This document shows, in pieces, positions 25,588-34,777 of a DNA stretch of 64,000 nucleotides (its first letter is position 1; the number at the start of each line of letters is the position of its first letter). This DNA comes from Pseudomonas sp. B21-056. GTDB lineage: Bacteria > Pseudomonadota > Gammaproteobacteria > Pseudomonadales > Pseudomonadaceae. The notes beneath the pieces are model-generated. The model searched no databases. It was not told the DNA's origin and saw nothing but the letters and a program-made list of their open reading frames with translations. Where the stretch lies: contig NZ_CP087203.1 in assembly GCF_026016325.1 (NCBI RefSeq), forward strand, positions 2,852,001-2,916,000, given 5' to 3'. Made by a program: the position numbers and the translations under genes.

Positions 25588-26529
25588 ATGTCCAGTATGT
25601 CCGATAGCCCCTTCGATACCCGCGCATTCCGCCGCGCCCTGGGTAACTTTGCCACCGGTGTGACCGTGGTTACCGCCGCAGCTGAAGATGGCCGCAAGGT
25701 CGGCGTGACGGCCAACAGTTTCAACTCGGTGTCCCTGGACCCGCCACTGATTCTCTGGAGCATCGACAAGCGTTCCAGCAGCCACAGCGTGTTCGAAGAC
25801 GCCAGCCATTTTGCCGTGAACGTGCTGGCCGCCGACCAGATCGATCTGTCTAACAACTTCGCCCGACCCAAGGAAGATCGCTTCGCCGAGATCGAATTCG
25901 ACAACGGCGCTGGTGGGGCACCGGTATTCGCCGATTGCGCGGCGCGTTTTCACTGTGAAAAATTCCAGCAGGTTGACGGCGGCGATCACTGGATCATGAT
26001 CGGTAAGGTCGTGGCCTTCGACGACTTTGGGCGCTCGCCGCTGCTCTATCACCAGGGTGCCTACTCGATGGTCTTACCCCACACGCGCATGACCCGACGG
26101 GAAGAGGGCCAGCCGCCCAGCAGTCACTTCCAGGGTCGCTTGAGCCACAACCTCTACTACCTGATGACCCAGGCGCTGCGGGCGTATCAGGCCAGCTACC
26201 AGCCACGGCAACTGTCCACCGGGTTACGCACCAGCGAAGCGCGGATGTTGATGGTGCTGGAGAACGACGCCGGATTGAACCTGGTGGACCTGCAACGGGA
26301 AGTGGCAATGCCGGTGCGCGAGATCGAAGAGGCCGTGGCCAACCTCAAGCGCAAGGGCCTGGTGAGCGATGACGGCGACCGGGTGCGCCTGACGGTCAAG
26401 GGCATCGACGAAACCGAAGGGCTCTGGGCCATTGCCAGGGAGCAGCAAGACAAGGTGTTCGGTCAGTTCGGTGAGGGGCAGGTCGAGCATTTCAAGACGG
26501 TGCTCAAGGGGGTTATCAAGGGCGCTTGA
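25588..26529 (+). CDS. 4-Hydroxyphenylacetate 3-hydroxylase, flavin reductase component (C1) with a MarR-like C-terminal domain
   Basis: The 313-residue protein has an N-terminal flavin reductase domain (about 1-165, with FRRALGNFATGVTVVTA and GVTANSFNSVSLDPPLILWS) and a C-terminal MarR-like winged-helix domain (about 185-313). This is the architecture and length of the C1 reductase of Acinetobacter 4-HPA hydroxylase, where the extra domain binds 4-HPA and stimulates flavin reduction. E. coli HpaC, at about 170 residues, lacks it. The gene lies 72 bases after the oxygenase and is surely cotranscribed. Confidence 0.85.
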   Translation: MSSMSDSPFDTRAFRRALGNFATGVTVVTAAAEDGRKVGVTANSFNSVSLDPPLILWSIDKRSSSHSVFEDASHFAVNVLAADQIDLSNNFARPKEDRFAEIEFDNGAGGAPVFADCAARFHCEKFQQVDGGDHWIMIGKVVAFDDFGRSPLLYHQGAYSMVLPHTRMTRREEGQPPSSHFQGRLSHNLYYLMTQALRAYQASYQPRQLSTGLRTSEARMLMVLENDAGLNLVDLQREVAMPVREIEEAVANLKRKGLVSDDGDRVRLTVKGIDETEGLWAIAREQQDKVFGQFGEGQVEHFKTVLKGVIKGA

Positions 26530-26573
26530 TACAGTTCCGACGCCGAACACAAAAGGCAGGAACACCCCAGTAC

Positions 26574-26667
26574 CCTGTGGGAGCGAGCCTGCTCGCGATA
26601 GCGGTAGGTCAGTCAATTATCTTGCGACAGACACACCGCCATCGCGAGCAGGCTCGCTCCCACAGGG
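26574..26667. repeat. REPIN: inverted pair of GAGCGAGC REPs
   Basis: CCTGTGGGAGCGAGCCTGCT begins the element and its inverse, ending CGCTCCCACAGG, closes it, separated by about 35 bases. It lies just after the reductase gene and could fold as an mRNA 3' hairpin. Confidence 0.8.
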
Positions 26668-26723
26668 GTTCCCGGGTGCTCGATTTCACTCACCACGGAC
26701 AACCGGGCAGCGGTGATGCTAAG

Positions 26724-26747
26724 ATTTAGTTAACTCATTAACTAAAT
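26724..26747. promoter_or_regulatory. Perfect 10-bp inverted repeat, putative HpaR operator
   Basis: ATTTAGTTAA, spacer CTCA, TTAACTAAAT: the arms pair perfectly. The site is 20 bases before the hpaR start codon, where a MarR-family protein would repress its own gene. Related TTAA-N4-TTAA sites occur at 34778, 34797 and 17875. Confidence 0.75.
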
Positions 26748-26766
26748 CCCCTGGCGAACACCCTCC

Positions 26767-27189
26767 ATGCCCAAACCGCGCCAATCCTTGACCCTGACCC
26801 TGCTACAGGCCCGTGAAGCGGCCATGGGGTTTTTCCGTCCTTCCCTCAATCAACATGGCCTGACCGAGCAGCAATGGCGGGTCATCCGGATTCTCAGCCA
26901 GCACGACGAGCTGGAGATCAACCGACTGGCCGAACTGGCCTGCATCCTCAAGCCCAGCATGACCGGCGTGCTGGTGCGCATGGAGGCAGCGGGCATGGTG
27001 GTGCGGCGCAAGGCCGAGCAGGATCAGCGCCGGGTACTGGTGCGCCTGGCGCCCCAGGGGCAGGCGTGCTTCGACTCGATGAGCCAGAGCATGGAAGCCA
27101 ATTACCAGCGATTGCAGGAAAAGTTGGGGGAGGAGAAGCTGCAGACGTTGTTGGGGTTGCTGAATGAGTTGAAGGCGGTCAGGCGTTGA
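26767..27189 (+). CDS. hpaR: HpaR, MarR-family repressor of homoprotocatechuate catabolism (first copy)
   Basis: The 140-residue protein is a MarR-family winged-helix regulator matching HpaR/HpcR. Its N-terminus SLTLTLLQAREAAMGFFRP and the DNA-binding region INRLAELACILKPSMTGVL are typical. HpaR represses the meta-cleavage operon until 4-HPA or homoprotocatechuate binds. A perfect inverted repeat lies 20 bases upstream. A clear paralogue is at 36006. This copy sits between the hydroxylase genes and the convergent hpa operon. Confidence 0.88.
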   Translation: MPKPRQSLTLTLLQAREAAMGFFRPSLNQHGLTEQQWRVIRILSQHDELEINRLAELACILKPSMTGVLVRMEAAGMVVRRKAEQDQRRVLVRLAPQGQACFDSMSQSMEANYQRLQEKLGEEKLQTLLGLLNELKAVRR

Positions 27190-27214
27190 GATTTGAACTG
27201 TGTGGCGACGCTTC

Positions 27215-27347
27215 TGTGGCGAGGGGATTTATCCCCGCTGGGCTGCGCAGCAGCCCCAAGAGAGTCCAACTCAATCTGCCTGATACACCGAGGTGTCAGG
27301 CTTTAGGGCTGCTTTGCAGCCCAGCGGGGATAAATCCCCTCGCCACA
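27215..27347. repeat. Large palindromic GTGGCGAGGGGAT-type repeat
   Basis: TGTGGCGAGGGGATTTATCC at the left is inverted at the right, ending CCCCTCGCCACA. Inner arms CTGGGCTGCGCAGCAGCCCC and GGCTGCTTTGCAGCCCAG are also inverted. It lies between the convergent hpaR and hpaI genes. The same family is at 31701 and 54319. Confidence 0.75.
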
Positions 27348-27364
27348 AAAGCGCTCGACTTAGC

Positions 27365-28162
27365 TCAGTAAACCCCACCAGTCGCAGGCTTCGGCGCATC
27401 CTTGAACGTCGCCGCCAGGCTCTGCAGGCCGCGCATCAACACCGTCGTATCCACCCCCACCGCCACAAACGCTGCCCCCAGCTCGATGTAGCGCCGAGCC
27501 AGTTTCTCATCGGCGCTGAGAATCCCGGCGGCCTTGCCGGCCTGGCGAATGCGGGCGATGGCGTCCTCGATGGCCGCCTGCACCTCCGGATGCCCCGGAT
27601 TACCGCGAAAGCCCATGGACGCGCTCAGGTCCGCCGGACCGATGAACACACCGTCGACACCTTCCACGGCGGCAATGGCATCGAGGTTGGCCAGGCCCTC
27701 GCGGCTCTCGATCTGCACCAGCAGGCACATCTGCTCGTCGGCCTTGTCGAGGTAACCGGGAATGCTGTTCCAGCGCGAAGCCCGAGCCAGCGCGCTGCCA
27801 ACGCCACGTACACCGCTGGGAGGGTAGTGAATAGCGCGCACCAGTTCGCGAGCCTGCCCAGCGCTTTCCACCATCGGCACCAGCAGGGTTTGCACGCCGA
27901 GGTCGAGCACCTGCTTGATCAGCGCGGTGTCGCCAACCACCGGACGGATCACCGGCTGGGCGGGATAGGGCGCTACGGCCTGGAGCTGACCGAGCAGGCT
28001 GCGCACATCGTTGGGTGCGTGCTCACCGTCGAGCAGCAGCCAGTCGAAACCGGCATTGGCCGCCAGTTCGGCGCAGTAGGCGTCGGCCAGGCCGAGCCAC
28101 AGGCCAATCTGCGCCTCGCCGCTTTGCAGGCGTTGTTTGAAATGATTGATGGGCATGTCCAT
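27365..28162 (-). CDS. hpaI: 4-Hydroxy-2-oxoheptanedioate aldolase
   Basis: HpaI is the last enzyme of the pathway and splits 4-hydroxy-2-oxoheptanedioate into pyruvate and succinate semialdehyde. The 265-residue class II aldolase follows the E. coli protein closely: [50 protein letters not shown] and [18 protein letters not shown], with the metal-binding acidic residues in the last block. I chose the ATG at 28162; another two codons later is possible. It is the last gene of the minus-strand hpa operon, 16 bases after hpaH. Confidence 0.92.
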   Translation of the reverse strand: MDMPINHFKQRLQSGEAQIGLWLGLADAYCAELAANAGFDWLLLDGEHAPNDVRSLLGQLQAVAPYPAQPVIRPVVGDTALIKQVLDLGVQTLLVPMVESAGQARELVRAIHYPPSGVRGVGSALARASRWNSIPGYLDKADEQMCLLVQIESREGLANLDAIAAVEGVDGVFIGPADLSASMGFRGNPGHPEVQAAIEDAIARIRQAGKAAGILSADEKLARRYIELGAAFVAVGVDTTVLMRGLQSLAATFKDAPKPATGGVY

Positions 28163-28178
28163 TGAACAGTCCTCCAGG

Positions 28179-28982
28179 TCAGACGAAACGGCAGGCGATG
28201 GAACCGAGCATGTCGTAGTCGACATGGAAGGTATCGCCCGGGTTGGCCGCCACCGGGCGGGTGAAGGAGCCGCCGAGGATGACCTGGCCCGGTTGCAGGG
28301 TGACGTCATAGGCCGCCAGCTTGTTCGCCAGCCAGGCCACGCCTTTGGCCGGGTGATTGAGCACCGCCGCCGAGACGCCGGACTCTTCGATCACGCCGTT
28401 GCGGTAGAGCACCGCCGGCACTTTGCGCAGGTCGATCTCGGTGGGGCGCACCGCGCGACCGCCCATGACCACGCCGGCGTTGGCCGCGTTGTCGGAGATA
28501 GTGTCGAAGACCTTGCGGGTGGCCTTGGTCTGCGGGTCGACCTGCTGGATCCGTGCGTCGATGATTTCCAGCGCCGGGATCACCCATTCGGTCGCATCCA
28601 GTACGTCGAACACCGTCACGTTCGGGCCTTTCAGCGGTTTGCCGAGGATGAATGCCAGTTCCACTTCCACCCGCGGGACGATGAAGCGCTCGAAAGGAAT
28701 GTCGGTGCCTTCGTCGAAGAACATGTCGTCGAGCAGCGCGCCGTAGTCCGGTTCGGTGATGTTTGAAGAAACCTGCATGGCCCGGGAGGTCAGGCCGATC
28801 TTGTGGCCGACCAGCTTGCGTCCGTCCTTGATCTTTTGCGCCACCCAGGCGCGCTGGATGGCGTAGGCGTCATCGATAGTGATGTTCGGGTGATCGAGGG
28901 AAAACTGCCGCACCTGTTCCCGTGAGCGCTCGGCGTGGTCGAGGCGGGTGGCGGCTTGTTGGATGAGGCTTTGATCGAGCAT
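28179..28982 (-). CDS. hpaH: 2-Oxo-hept-4-ene-1,7-dioate hydratase
   Basis: HpaH adds water to 2-oxo-hept-4-ene-1,7-dioate. The 267-residue protein belongs to the hydratase/decarboxylase family, with [38 protein letters not shown] and the C-terminal [13 protein letters not shown]. The acidic metal ligands (E in VEVELAF, E in PALEIID) are in place. Length and order (between hpaX and hpaI) are as expected, with 10 bases to hpaX. Confidence 0.92.
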   Translation of the reverse strand: MLDQSLIQQAATRLDHAERSREQVRQFSLDHPNITIDDAYAIQRAWVAQKIKDGRKLVGHKIGLTSRAMQVSSNITEPDYGALLDDMFFDEGTDIPFERFIVPRVEVELAFILGKPLKGPNVTVFDVLDATEWVIPALEIIDARIQQVDPQTKATRKVFDTISDNAANAGVVMGGRAVRPTEIDLRKVPAVLYRNGVIEESGVSAAVLNHPAKGVAWLANKLAAYDVTLQPGQVILGGSFTRPVAANPGDTFHVDYDMLGSIACRFV

Positions 28983-28992
28983 GACAAGGTCC

Positions 28993-30297
28993 CTATTGAG
29001 GATTAACGACGGCGGCCCGGGTGCGCAGCACCAGCAGGCCGCCCAGGGTGATGAACAGCGCCAGGACGTAAAGGGCCAAGCTGGCGCTCTGGGTGGTGTC
29101 GCGCATCCAGCCGATGAGGTAGGGCGCGAAGAATGAGGCGATGCTGCCGAAGGAACTGATCAGGGCAATTCCCGCGGCCTGGGTGTGGTTGGAGAGGAAG
29201 GCCGGCGGCAATTGCCAGAACATCGGCAATGCCGCGCTGGCGCCCATGCCGGCGACAATCAGGCCACCGAGCACCAGGGTCGGATTGGCGGGGGAGAGCC
29301 CGGCGATGGCAATGCCGGCCGCCGCCATCAGCAGCGGCACGCAGAGGTGCCAACGGCGTTCACGATTGCGATCCGAAGAACGACCACAGCCGATCATGAA
29401 GAAACAGCCGGCCAGGTACGGCACCGCACTGAGCAAGCCGACCTTGCCATCGCTGCCGATGCCGGCGCCGTGGATCAGGGTGGGCATCCAGAAGGCCAGG
29501 GTGTTTACCGCCAGCATCACGGCGAAGTACACCGCCACCAGCAACCAGACCTGCGGGTTATTGAGGATCGCCGAGAACGAGGTGATGGATTTTCGCTGCT
29601 CTTCAACGCTCAGTTGTTCGCGCAATTGCTGCTTGGCATGGGACGTCAGCCAACTGACCGTCTCGAAACTATCCGGCAGGCACTTGAGCACCACCAGGCC
29701 CAGCAGGATCACCGGCAGCCCCTCGATGACGAACATCCACTGCCAGCCGCGCAGGCCGCCCACCTCGTGGAAGTGTTCGAGAATCCCGCCGGACAACGGC
29801 CCACCGATCACACCCGCCATCGGCACGGCGATGGCGAATAGCGCGGTCACCTGGGCCCGACGCCTGGCCGGGTACCAGCGGTTGAGAAACACCAGGATGC
29901 CCGGGAAGAAACCGGCTTCGGCCACCCCCAGCAGAAAGCGCAGCACATAAAAACCGCTGGCGCTTTCAATCAGGAACATGCCGGTGGACAAGGCCCCCCA
30001 GACTACCATCAGCGTGGCGATCCAGCGGCGTGGCCCGACCCGGTCCAGGGCCATGTTGCTCGGCACGCCAAACAGCGCGTAGGCGATGAAGAACAGGCCG
30101 GCGCCGAAGCCGTAGACGGTGTCGCTGAACTGCAGGTCGGCGCTCATCTGCATCTTGGCGAAGCCGATGTTGATGCGGTCCAGATGGGCAAACAGGTAGC
30201 AGACCAGCAGCAACGGCATCAGCCGCCAGGTGATGGTGGCGTGGGTGCGGTCGTGCGCGACGGTGCCGGCAGTGCCAGCGGGATTGGCTGTGCTCAT
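28993..30297 (-). CDS. hpaX: 4-Hydroxyphenylacetate MFS permease
   Basis: The 434-residue protein is a twelve-helix major-facilitator transporter of the anion:cation symporter group. It has the signature loop [18 protein letters not shown] after helix 2 and [20 protein letters not shown]. Within an hpa operon this is HpaX, which brings 4-hydroxyphenylacetate into the cell. I took the ATG at 30297; an in-frame upstream codon at 30333 lacks support. It follows hpaF by 49 bases. Confidence 0.87.
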   Translation of the reverse strand: MSTANPAGTAGTVAHDRTHATITWRLMPLLLVCYLFAHLDRINIGFAKMQMSADLQFSDTVYGFGAGLFFIAYALFGVPSNMALDRVGPRRWIATLMVVWGALSTGMFLIESASGFYVLRFLLGVAEAGFFPGILVFLNRWYPARRRAQVTALFAIAVPMAGVIGGPLSGGILEHFHEVGGLRGWQWMFVIEGLPVILLGLVVLKCLPDSFETVSWLTSHAKQQLREQLSVEEQRKSITSFSAILNNPQVWLLVAVYFAVMLAVNTLAFWMPTLIHGAGIGSDGKVGLLSAVPYLAGCFFMIGCGRSSDRNRERRWHLCVPLLMAAAGIAIAGLSPANPTLVLGGLIVAGMGASAALPMFWQLPPAFLSNHTQAAGIALISSFGSIASFFAPYLIGWMRDTTQSASLALYVLALFITLGGLLVLRTRAAVVNPQ

Positions 30298-30346
30298 GAT
30301 CTTGTACTTTTTGTCAGAGAGGCCGATGGGCAACTAGCAGGCGCGC

Positions 30347-30739
30347 TTAGCTTGTCTGGGCCTTGAGAAAGGCGTGGACGTTGTTGGCCTTGAAGTTGAG
30401 GTGCTCGTGCAATTCGATCATCTCGAACGACAGGGCCAGCAGGCGCTGGGCCTGGAGCTCGGCGAAGTGCGCGGTGATGACCTCGAAGAGTTTTTCCGCG
30501 ACTTTCTGGCGGGTGGCGAGGTCGCGACCGTGACCGACCTTCAACGTCATGTGCACGAAGGCATAGTCATGCTTGCCGTCGGCCATACGCCAAGTGTCCA
30601 GGCGCACACCACGGCTGCGGATGCCGCCGAGGGGAAACACGCCGCTGTCGCCCAGCAAGCCGTGGACTTTTTCAAACAGGCCGGGCAGGTCGGCCTGTTG
30701 TTCGATGTTGTCGGTGTACTCAGCGATGAAGTGCGGCAT
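30347..30739 (-). CDS. hpaF: 5-Carboxymethyl-2-hydroxymuconate delta-isomerase
   Basis: The 130-residue product starts MPHFIAEYTDNIEQQADLP, where the proline after the initiator methionine is the catalytic base of the tautomerase-like CHMI family. The rest (GVFPLGGIRSRGVRLDTWRM, then FVHMTLKVGHGRD) fits HpaF. It isomerises 5-carboxymethyl-2-hydroxymuconate before decarboxylation. The family length is about 125-130. It lies between hpaD and hpaX, 24 bases after hpaD. Confidence 0.9.
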   Translation of the reverse strand: MPHFIAEYTDNIEQQADLPGLFEKVHGLLGDSGVFPLGGIRSRGVRLDTWRMADGKHDYAFVHMTLKVGHGRDLATRQKVAEKLFEVITAHFAELQAQRLLALSFEMIELHEHLNFKANNVHAFLKAQTS

Positions 30740-30763
30740 CGTCAGCTCTCCTGGGCAGGCGGG

Positions 30764-31621
30764 TCAAACCGGGAAAATGGCGTTGATCTGGCCGGTGCCG
30801 GAGCTGCCGAATGGCTCGGTGATGATTTCCGCCGGCTTGTCGTAATCCGGCCCACCCAGCAGCCCCAGGAGCATCGCGGTGTCATGCATCTTGCCCTCGC
30901 CAAAGCAGTGTTCGGCGTAGTCCGGGAGCATGGCGCAGAATTCTTTCCAGCGGCCCTCGCGCCACATCTGCACGACGTGCAGGTCGACCTGTTTGTCGAA
31001 CTCCCGCGTCCAGTTATGGATGTTGGCCTCGGCATTGCGATCGTCGGAGAAACGGTGGGACAGCGAACCGGAGGCCAGCACCAACACCTTGCGGTCGCTT
31101 TTTTCGATGGCCCGGCGCACGGCGGCGCCGAAGGTGAAGCTGTCTTGCAGGCGATGCCAGGCACACCAGGCGGCAATCGACACCACGTTGAGTTGCTGTT
31201 CCGGCGGGACATCCATGTGCATGTAGCGCATGGGCACCAGGGTGCCGTATTCCAGTTCAAGGCTGGGGATGTTGTGGGCCAGGGTGCGGACATCGGCGGC
31301 ATTGGCTTCAGCGGCGATCAGCTCGCCCAGTTCCGGTGCGCCCGAGTATTCGTACTCCATGTTCTTGATGAAGTGCGGCAACTCGTTGCTGGTGTAGATG
31401 CCCTTGAAATGCTCGCCGCTGTTGACGTGGTAGGCGCTGTTGACCAGCCAGTGCACGTCGAACACCACGGCGGTGTCGGCGCCCAGCTCGCGGGCGCGCC
31501 GGCCGATTTCCTTGTGCCCGGCAATCGCCGCCGCACGACAGCCATGGTGCTTGCCGGGCAGCTCCGACAGGTACATCGAGGGTACGTGGCAGATCTTCGC
31601 AGCCAGGACGACTTCGCCCAT
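30764..31621 (-). CDS. hpaD: 3,4-Dihydroxyphenylacetate 2,3-dioxygenase
   Basis: HpaD opens the homoprotocatechuate ring by extradiol cleavage using iron (or manganese). The 285-residue protein belongs to the class III (LigB-type) extradiol family. Candidate metal and acid-base residues are the histidines in KICHVPSMY (near 12) and VVFDVHWLV (near 57), with a glutamate further on, and LASGSLSHRFSDDRN is characteristic. Length and operon position match. A palindromic repeat separates it from hpaE upstream. Confidence 0.92.
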   Translation of the reverse strand: MGEVVLAAKICHVPSMYLSELPGKHHGCRAAAIAGHKEIGRRARELGADTAVVFDVHWLVNSAYHVNSGEHFKGIYTSNELPHFIKNMEYEYSGAPELGELIAAEANAADVRTLAHNIPSLELEYGTLVPMRYMHMDVPPEQQLNVVSIAAWCAWHRLQDSFTFGAAVRRAIEKSDRKVLVLASGSLSHRFSDDRNAEANIHNWTREFDKQVDLHVVQMWREGRWKEFCAMLPDYAEHCFGEGKMHDTAMLLGLLGGPDYDKPAEIITEPFGSSGTGQINAIFPV

Positions 31622-31700
31622 GATGATTCTCCTGAAAAATTGTTTTTGTTGAGGCTTGATAACGGGTGAATCACAACCTGTTCTGAATGAGCACAGCCCC

Positions 31701-31794
31701 TGTGGCGAGGGAGCTTGCTCCCGCTCGATTGCGCAGCAATCGCCAAAAAGCAGGGGATGCTTCGCATCCCAGCGGGAGCAAGCTCCCTCGCCAC
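31701..31794. repeat. Palindromic GTGGCGAGGGAGC-type repeat between hpaE and hpaD
   Basis: TGTGGCGAGGGAGCTTGCTC at the left is inverted at the right (GAGCAAGCTCCCTCGCCAC), with inner arms GATTGCGCAGCAATC and GGGATGCTTCGCATCCC. It sits in the 202-base gap inside the hpa operon and could form a stable hairpin in the transcript, altering hpaD-I levels relative to hpaG-E. Confidence 0.75.
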
Positions 31795-31823
31795 GGGTTC
31801 ATCACTGGCCCTATGGCACCGAC

Positions 31824-33284
31824 TTACACGCCCCACCTTGGAATATGATGACCGCCCATGGAAATGCAAACGTTCTTGATCTCGGCAAACACCTCGAAGC
31901 TGTACTGTCCACCTTCGCGGCCGGTTCCGGAACCCTTAACACCACCGAAAGGTTGGCGCAGGTCGCGGACGTTCTGGCTGTTGATGAACACCATGCCGGC
32001 CTCGATGCCATAGGCCAGGCGATGGGCCTTGCCGATGTCCTGGGTCCAGATGTACGACGCCAGGCCATATTCGGTGTCGTTGGCCAGTTGCAAGGCTTCG
32101 GCTTCGTCCTTGAACGGGATCAGGCAGACCACCGGGCCGAAGATTTCCTCCTGGGCGATGCGCATCTTGTTGTTCACATCGGCGAACACCGTCGGCTGGA
32201 TGAACTGGCCGCGGCTCAGGTGCGCCGGCAGGTTGGCCGGGCGTTCCAGGCCACCGGCCAGCAGGGTGGCGCCTTCTTCGAGGCCGATCCTGATGTAGCC
32301 GGTGACCTTGTCGTAGTGGGCCTGGGTGATCATCGAGCCGACCTGGGTCTTCGGGTCCTTTGGATCACCGACGATCAGGCGCTTGGCGCGGGCCGCGAAC
32401 TCGGCGACGAACTGCGGGTAGACGCTTTCCTGGATGAAGATCCGGCTGCCGGCGGTGCAACGCTCGCCGTTGAGCGAGAAGATGGTGAATAGCGCCGCGT
32501 CGAGGGCTCGTTCCAGGTCCGCGTCTTCGAAAATCAACACCGGCGACTTGCCGCCCAGCTCCATGGAGTACTTCTTCAACCCGGCGGTCTGCATGATCTT
32601 CTTGCCGGTGGCGGTGCCGCCGGTGAAGGAAATCGCCCGCACATCCGGGTGCCGCACCAGGGCGTCGCCGGCGGTGGCGCCGTAACCCTGGATCACGTTC
32701 AGCACGCCGTTGGGAATTCCCGCTTCGACGGCCAGGCGACCCAGCTCGTTGGCGGTGAGGGGCGACAGCTCGGACATCTTCAGCACGGCGGTGTTGCCCA
32801 GGGCCAGGCACGGCGCGGTCTTCCAGGTCGCGGTCATGAACGGCACGTTCCACGGCGATACCAGGCCGCAGACACCCACCGGCTGGTACAGGGTGTAGTT
32901 GAGCATCTGGTCGTCGACCGGGTAGGTGTGGCCGTCCATGCGGGTGCAGACTTCGGCGAAGAAATCGAAGTTGTGGGATGCCCGCGGGATCAGCACATTC
33001 TTGGTCTGGTGGATCGGCAAACCGGTGTCGAGGGTTTCCAGCTCGGCCAGCTTCGGCACGTCCCGATCGATCAATTCACCGAGCTTGCGCATCAGCCGGG
33101 CGCGCTCCTTGGCAGGGGTGTTGGCCCACTTCGGAAAGGCTTCCTTGGCCGCGGCTACCGCCTGGGCGACTTCCTCGGCGCCGCCGCTGGCGACCTCGCC
33201 AATGGCTTCGCCGGTGGCCGGGTTGTAGTTGACGAAGACGTCTTTGCTTTCGACCTCACGGCCGTTGATCCAGTGTTTGATCAT
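31824..33284 (-). CDS. hpaE: 5-Carboxymethyl-2-hydroxymuconate semialdehyde dehydrogenase
   Basis: HpaE oxidises the ring-cleavage semialdehyde with NAD. The 486-residue protein is an aldehyde dehydrogenase with LVSPWNVPFMTATWK, the MELGGKSP glutamate and the catalytic cysteine in NGERCTAGSR. The C-terminus KNVCISMGGHHIPRWGV is typical of HpaE. I preferred the ATG at 33284, with AAGAGG about 10 bases upstream and the usual length. A TTG at 33293 overlaps the hpaG2 stop and is the alternative. Confidence 0.93.
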   Translation of the reverse strand: MIKHWINGREVESKDVFVNYNPATGEAIGEVASGGAEEVAQAVAAAKEAFPKWANTPAKERARLMRKLGELIDRDVPKLAELETLDTGLPIHQTKNVLIPRASHNFDFFAEVCTRMDGHTYPVDDQMLNYTLYQPVGVCGLVSPWNVPFMTATWKTAPCLALGNTAVLKMSELSPLTANELGRLAVEAGIPNGVLNVIQGYGATAGDALVRHPDVRAISFTGGTATGKKIMQTAGLKKYSMELGGKSPVLIFEDADLERALDAALFTIFSLNGERCTAGSRIFIQESVYPQFVAEFAARAKRLIVGDPKDPKTQVGSMITQAHYDKVTGYIRIGLEEGATLLAGGLERPANLPAHLSRGQFIQPTVFADVNNKMRIAQEEIFGPVVCLIPFKDEAEALQLANDTEYGLASYIWTQDIGKAHRLAYGIEAGMVFINSQNVRDLRQPFGGVKGSGTGREGGQYSFEVFAEIKNVCISMGGHHIPRWGV

Positions 33285-33289
33285 CTTGC

Positions 33290-34060
33290 TCAAGCCTCTT
33301 TACGGGATGCGAAGAACTCGGCTTCGCTGACAATTCGGTTGACCAGACGGCCGACGCCTTCCACTTCCACTACCACTTCATCCCCTGGCACCACGTCCGC
33401 CAGGCCTTCCGGCGTGCCGGTGGCGATCATGTCGCCGGGTTGCAGGGTCATGAAGCTGGACAGGTACTCGATCAGGTAGGGGATATCGAAAATCATGTCC
33501 TTGGTGCTGCCTTCCTGGCGCAGTTCACCGTTGATCCAGGTACGCAGCTTCAGGTCGGCCGGGTCCGGCACATCGGCGACGTCGACGATCCACGGGCCGA
33601 CAGGGGTCGTGGCATCGCGGTTCTTCACTCGCAGGTTGGGGCGGTAGTAATTTTCCAGGTAATCGCGGATCGCGTAGTCGTTGCACACCGTGTAGCCGGC
33701 CAGGTAGTCCAGGGCATCCTCGCGCTTGACGTTGCGGGCGGCTTTGCCGATGACCGCCACGAGTTCGCACTCGTAATGCATGTAGGCGACGTTGTCGGGG
33801 CGCCAGGTCTGCTGGTTGTGGCCGGTGTAGGTGCCGGGCGACTTGATGAACGCCAGGGGCTCGGTCGGCGGCTTGAAGGCCAGCTCGGCGGCGTGGTCGG
33901 CGTAGTTCAGGCCCAGGGCGAACATGCTGCCGGTGGCTGGCGGCAGCCACTCGACCCGGTCCTCGGCCAGCAGGCGACCGTCGGCCAGGCGCACGGTGTT
34001 GCCGGCCTCGACGGTAACGGCGTGGACCTGGCCTTCAAAACGAATGCGTGCGTGTTTCAT
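33290..34060 (-). CDS. hpaG2: HpaG C-terminal-type subunit (isomerase/decarboxylase)
   Basis: The 256-residue protein belongs to the fumarylacetoacetate hydrolase family and corresponds to the second half of the E. coli bifunctional HpaG. Visible motifs are ALGLNYADHAAE, YECELVAVIGKAARNV, VCNDYAIRDYLEN and FMTLQPGDMIATGTPEGLAD. It decarboxylates or isomerises 5-oxo-pent-3-ene-1,2,5-tricarboxylate. Pseudomonas often has the two halves as separate genes, as here. It overlaps hpaG1 by 4 bases. Confidence 0.9.
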   Translation of the reverse strand: MKHARIRFEGQVHAVTVEAGNTVRLADGRLLAEDRVEWLPPATGSMFALGLNYADHAAELAFKPPTEPLAFIKSPGTYTGHNQQTWRPDNVAYMHYECELVAVIGKAARNVKREDALDYLAGYTVCNDYAIRDYLENYYRPNLRVKNRDATTPVGPWIVDVADVPDPADLKLRTWINGELRQEGSTKDMIFDIPYLIEYLSSFMTLQPGDMIATGTPEGLADVVPGDEVVVEVEGVGRLVNRIVSEAEFFASRKEA

Positions 34061-34734
34061 GAACGGGCTCCTGGCTGCTCGGCCACGACGGTATTGATGA
34101 GACGGCCCAGGCCGCCGATGTCCACTTCGACGCGATCCCCGGGCACCACGTCGACGCGGCCTTCAGGCGTGCCGGTGATCAGCACGTCACCGGCGTGCAG
34201 GGTCATGAACTCGCTGATCTCTGCGATCAGTTGAGGGATGTTGCGAACGAAGTTGGCGGTGCTGTTCTGTTGGCGCACCTCGCCGTTGACGTACAGCGTG
34301 ATCGCCAGGCTGTGGGGATCGGCGATGTTGGTGCTCGGCACCAGCTCCGGGCCGATGGCGCAGAAGCCATCCCGGCATTTGGCCTTGACGGCGGGGCGGT
34401 AGTAGCTGTCTTCCGGCAGGCTGAATTCATTGACGACGGTGTAGCCGGCCACGTAGTCCAGGGCCTCGGCGGCGCTGACGCGGCTGGCCGACTTGCCCAT
34501 CACCACGCCCAGGGCGGGTCCCGGTTGCAGCCGTTCGCCGTGGCCGGGATGGACCACCTCGGCGTCGTGCCGGTTACGGGTGTTGGGCGTCTTGATGAAC
34601 AGCACCGGCTTGACCGGCGGCTTCTGGTAGGGCGGTTGCTCGAACTCGGCGAGGCGCTGTTTCAGCAACCCCCGGTAGTTCAGCGCGACCCCGAACAGGG
34701 TGCCGGTTGCGACGTCATGCAGGGCACGGCTCAT
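34057..34734 (-). CDS. hpaG1: HpaG N-terminal-type subunit (isomerase/decarboxylase)
   Basis: The 225-residue protein is the other fumarylacetoacetate-hydrolase-fold half of HpaG, with FGVALNYRGLLKQR, PVLFIKTPNTRN, LGVVMGKSASRVSAAEALDY and FMTLHAGDVLITGTPEGRVD. It is the first gene of the minus-strand hpa operon, with two TTAA-type inverted repeats in the divergent promoter region toward hpaA. It acts together with the next gene after ring cleavage. Confidence 0.9.
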   Translation of the reverse strand: MSRALHDVATGTLFGVALNYRGLLKQRLAEFEQPPYQKPPVKPVLFIKTPNTRNRHDAEVVHPGHGERLQPGPALGVVMGKSASRVSAAEALDYVAGYTVVNEFSLPEDSYYRPAVKAKCRDGFCAIGPELVPSTNIADPHSLAITLYVNGEVRQQNSTANFVRNIPQLIAEISEFMTLHAGDVLITGTPEGRVDVVPGDRVEVDIGGLGRLINTVVAEQPGARS

Positions 34735-34777
34735 GCTTGTCTCCTGGCAGTGCAGAGGGATGAGGGCTCTGCGATAT

